The notes below the pieces were generated by a model. That model worked only from the letters and a program-made list of their open reading frames with translations, ran no database searches and had not been told where the DNA came from. From Sulfurimonas sp. RIFOXYD12_FULL_33_39 (GTDB lineage: Bacteria > Campylobacterota > Campylobacteria > Campylobacterales > Sulfurimonadaceae), in the NCBI GenBank assembly GCA_001829785.1, contig MICF01000007.1, positions 248,001-312,000 of the forward strand: 64,000 nt of DNA. Direction: 5' to 3'. The position numbers and the translations under genes were made by a program. Positions within the stretch are counted from its first letter, which is position 1; each line of letters opens with the position of its first letter. Of this stretch, positions 62,942-64,000 are shown piece after piece.

Positions 62942-63009
62942 TCTAACAAAACTTTGGAGAGAAATATTCGACCCTGCGGGTCGAATATTTCTCAATTTAA
63001 ACGTTATCT
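62941..63009 (+). repeat. attC recombination site 2 (69 bp)
   Basis: R'' ATCTAAC (62941-62947) and R' GTTATCT (63003-63009). The central stem is 16 perfect base pairs (62959-62974 with 62978-62993) around the loop TGC. The end TTTAAACGTTAT is the same as in attC 3. Confidence 0.85.
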
Positions 63010-63034
63010 CGGACGCTACGCATCCGAGATAACG
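63003..63034. repeat. hairpin at the start of the third cassette
   Basis: GTTATCTCGGA (63003-63013) pairs with TCCGAGATAAC (63023-63033) around CGCTACGCA. It begins at the recombination point itself, so it shares its first bases with R' of attC 2. Hairpin A at 58850 starts in the same way. Confidence 0.6.
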
Positions 63035-63045
63035 GTGGCGAGTTC

Positions 63046-63153
63046 TTGACAATTGAAGAAATTGATGATGATTCGGCAACTTGTATTTGGTTTGATAATA
63101 AAAAAGTTGAACGACATACTTTTTTATTAATAACACTTAAAATTGTTCAATAG
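63046..63153 (+). pseudogene. YodC-like (DUF2158) fragment
   Basis: The frame reads GGEFLTIEEIDDDSATCIWF, then DNKKVERHTF and ends LKIVQ. This corresponds to the C-terminal two-thirds of small YodC/DUF2158 proteins (GDVV-LKSGG--MTVE-------CVWF----V----F---L). The first strand with GDVV is missing and no ATG exists, only a TTG at 63046, so it is probably a 5'-truncated remnant in the cassette. Confidence 0.5.
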
Positions 63154-63171
63154 TTTTATTTAAAGAAAAAA

Positions 63172-63200
63172 TATACATCATTTTGCTAGAATGATGTATA
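63172..63200. promoter_or_regulatory. palindromic operator of the toxin-antitoxin pair
   Basis: TATACATCATT (63172-63182) and AATGATGTATA (63190-63200) are perfect inverted repeats spaced by TTGCTAG. They lie 22 nt ahead of the antitoxin ATG, where an antitoxin would bind to repress its own operon. TATATT follows as a possible -10. Confidence 0.6.
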
Positions 63201-63221
63201 TTTTAAATATTGGAGCTTATT

Positions 63222-63455
63222 ATGACAGCTTTAAAACAAGATGAACTTTTTGAAGAGATAGATATTTTACCAATAGATTTGAAAACTAAAATTGTTGAGA
63301 AGATATTAACTAGTATCACACCTTTAAACAGTGATATAGATAAGCTATGGATAAAAGAAGCCAACAAAAGAAAACAAGAGATAGAATCAAACTCCGTTAC
63401 ATTAATTGATGGAAATGAAGTTTTCAAAAAATTATCTCAAAAATTAAATTTATAA
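63222..63455 (+). CDS. addiction module antitoxin (Unstab_antitox / TIGR02574 type)
   Basis: 77 residues from the ATG at 63222, with TTGGAGC seven bases upstream; the TTG at 63210 overlaps that ribosome site. FEEIDILPIDLKTKIVEKIL and DIDKLWIKEANKRKQEIESN match the family pattern (E-L-LP---R--L---LL...W--EI-RR--E---G). The gene's TAA is directly followed by the toxin ATG. It neutralises the toxin by complex formation and is probably unstable. Confidence 0.85.
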   Translation: MTALKQDELFEEIDILPIDLKTKIVEKILTSITPLNSDIDKLWIKEANKRKQEIESNSVTLIDGNEVFKKLSQKLNL

Positions 63456-63746
63456 ATGACTTACTCTTTCCACCCAGATGCTGAAGTTGAATTAAATGCT
63501 TCAGTTGACTATTATCAAGAATGCAAAGATGGACTTGGTGCAGAGTTTGCATACGAAGTTCAAAAAACAATCCAAAGAATTTTAGAATATCCTACTGCTT
63601 GGCAAAAGCTAGATAAAAACATAAGAAGATGTTTAACAAACAGGTTCCCATTTGGAATAATTTACTATCAAAGAGATAATGAAATTATCATTTTAGCTGT
63701 TATGCAGCTTCATAGAAAGCCAAATTATTGGAAAGAGAGAAAATAA
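63456..63746 (+). CDS. RelE/ParE-superfamily toxin
   Basis: 96 residues. FHPDAEVELNASVDYYQECK is the N-terminal helix hairpin (A--EL-EA--YY), and RRCLTNRFPFGIIYYQRDNE with AVMQLHRKPNYWKER are the core beta strands and C-terminal R/H signature (R-----FPY-I-Y------I-V-A--H-RR-P-YW--R). ParE-like toxins poison gyrase and RelE-like toxins cleave mRNA; sequence does not decide. Coupled to the antitoxin, in an integron cassette where such modules stabilise the array. Confidence 0.9.
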   Translation: MTYSFHPDAEVELNASVDYYQECKDGLGAEFAYEVQKTIQRILEYPTAWQKLDKNIRRCLTNRFPFGIIYYQRDNEIIILAVMQLHRKPNYWKERK

Positions 63747-63810
63747 ACAAAGATATATAGCCAATAAATTACCCTGCGGGCAATTTATTGGTTCATTTTA
63801 AACGTTATAA
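63742..63810 (+). repeat. attC recombination site 3 (69 bp)
   Basis: R' GTTATAA (63804-63810) and a degenerate R'' AATAAAC (63742-63748) overlapping the toxin stop codon. The stem 63761-63774 pairs with 63778-63791 (13 of 14) around TGC, with CCCTGCGGG in common with attC 2 and the same length and TTTAAACGTTAT end. Confidence 0.75.
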
Positions 63811-64000
63811 CTTAAGAGTAGTGCTCCATCCTTCATAATATCCATGCTCTTTTTTTACAAGCTCATACAGCTCTTGTACTACTTTTTTTACATCCTCATT
63901 TGTCACAGGGTGTTCTTTGACCAGTGCCGCACCATGCTCAAACTCTTCACTGCTTATATCGTCTTTGAACTCAAATCCACATGTAATAATATTTTGAATA
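63805..64000 (-). CDS. hypothetical protein, perhaps RraB-like, 3' end only
   Basis: The last 64 residues of a minus-strand gene; the start is beyond the window. The end reads CGFEFKDDISSEEFEHGAAL ... VVQELYELVKKEHGYYEGWS followed by TTLKL. RraB (RNase E inhibitor) proteins end similarly with a -YDGWGT- segment after an acidic, helical domain, hence the suggestion. The stop codon lies inside the R' of attC 3. It is either a cassette in reverse orientation or the first resident gene beyond the array. Confidence 0.5.
   Translation of the reverse strand, partial: IQNIITCGFEFKDDISSEEFEHGAALVKEHPVTNEDVKKVVQELYELVKKEHGYYEGWSTTLKL

Overview
The window is a 64 kb piece of an AT-rich chromosome from a Campylobacterota (epsilonproteobacterial) organism, most like Sulfurimonas. 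The signs are lineage-typical proteins: a ~400-aa DapD, a short adenylate kinase, an RpoD with an acidic insert, a FliO with a large periplasmic part beside FliN, and a fumarate reductase of the A-B-E type with a CCG-domain subunit. Gene content and the presence of an integron recall Sulfurimonas denitrificans, but that is memory and was not tested. No rRNA, tRNA, CRISPR array or prophage was found.

Positions 1 to about 57.6 kb are dense housekeeping sequence. In order: the end of wrbA, a thioredoxin, aspS, two convergent adenylate kinases, small envelope proteins, dapD, a short flagellar rod-like protein, an SH3/NlpC-P60 lipoprotein, an S24 repressor-like regulator, trmL, purU, leuB-leuD, flgG-flgF, rpoD, atpZ, hemL, a TonB-like protein, a CitE-like protein with cytochrome c, folD-lepB-M50 protease-rpiB-apt-trpB, accD-thiE-rlmH-dksA-dus, fliO-fliN-cheX-like, tauE, uvrA, pepA, a ZIP transporter, RNase H, ychF, a Na+/K+-ATPase-like P-type ATPase with a universal stress protein, psd-truD-thiL, and frdABE. 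Many neighbours overlap by 4 nt or share terminators. Two decayed copies of one insertion sequence lie near 28.3 kb and 42.0 kb. A degenerate FrdB-like protein without iron-sulfur cysteines is divergent from frdABE.

From 57.6 kb to the end lies a chromosomal integron. The integrase gene is on the minus strand and is broken by a 20-bp insertion near its N-terminus. A plausible cassette promoter points into the array, followed by a compound of nested inverted repeats and three recognisable attC sites. The cassettes carry: (i) a 1,033-aa metallophosphoesterase fused to a P-loop STAND/NACHT-like NTPase, a strong candidate anti-phage or conflict protein; (ii) a DUF2971 protein; (iii) a YodC-like remnant plus a ParE/RelE-type toxin-antitoxin pair with a palindromic operator; then a reverse-oriented, possibly RraB-like gene cut by the window end. 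The array, and the phosphoesterase-NTPase in particular, is the most novel part of the window.
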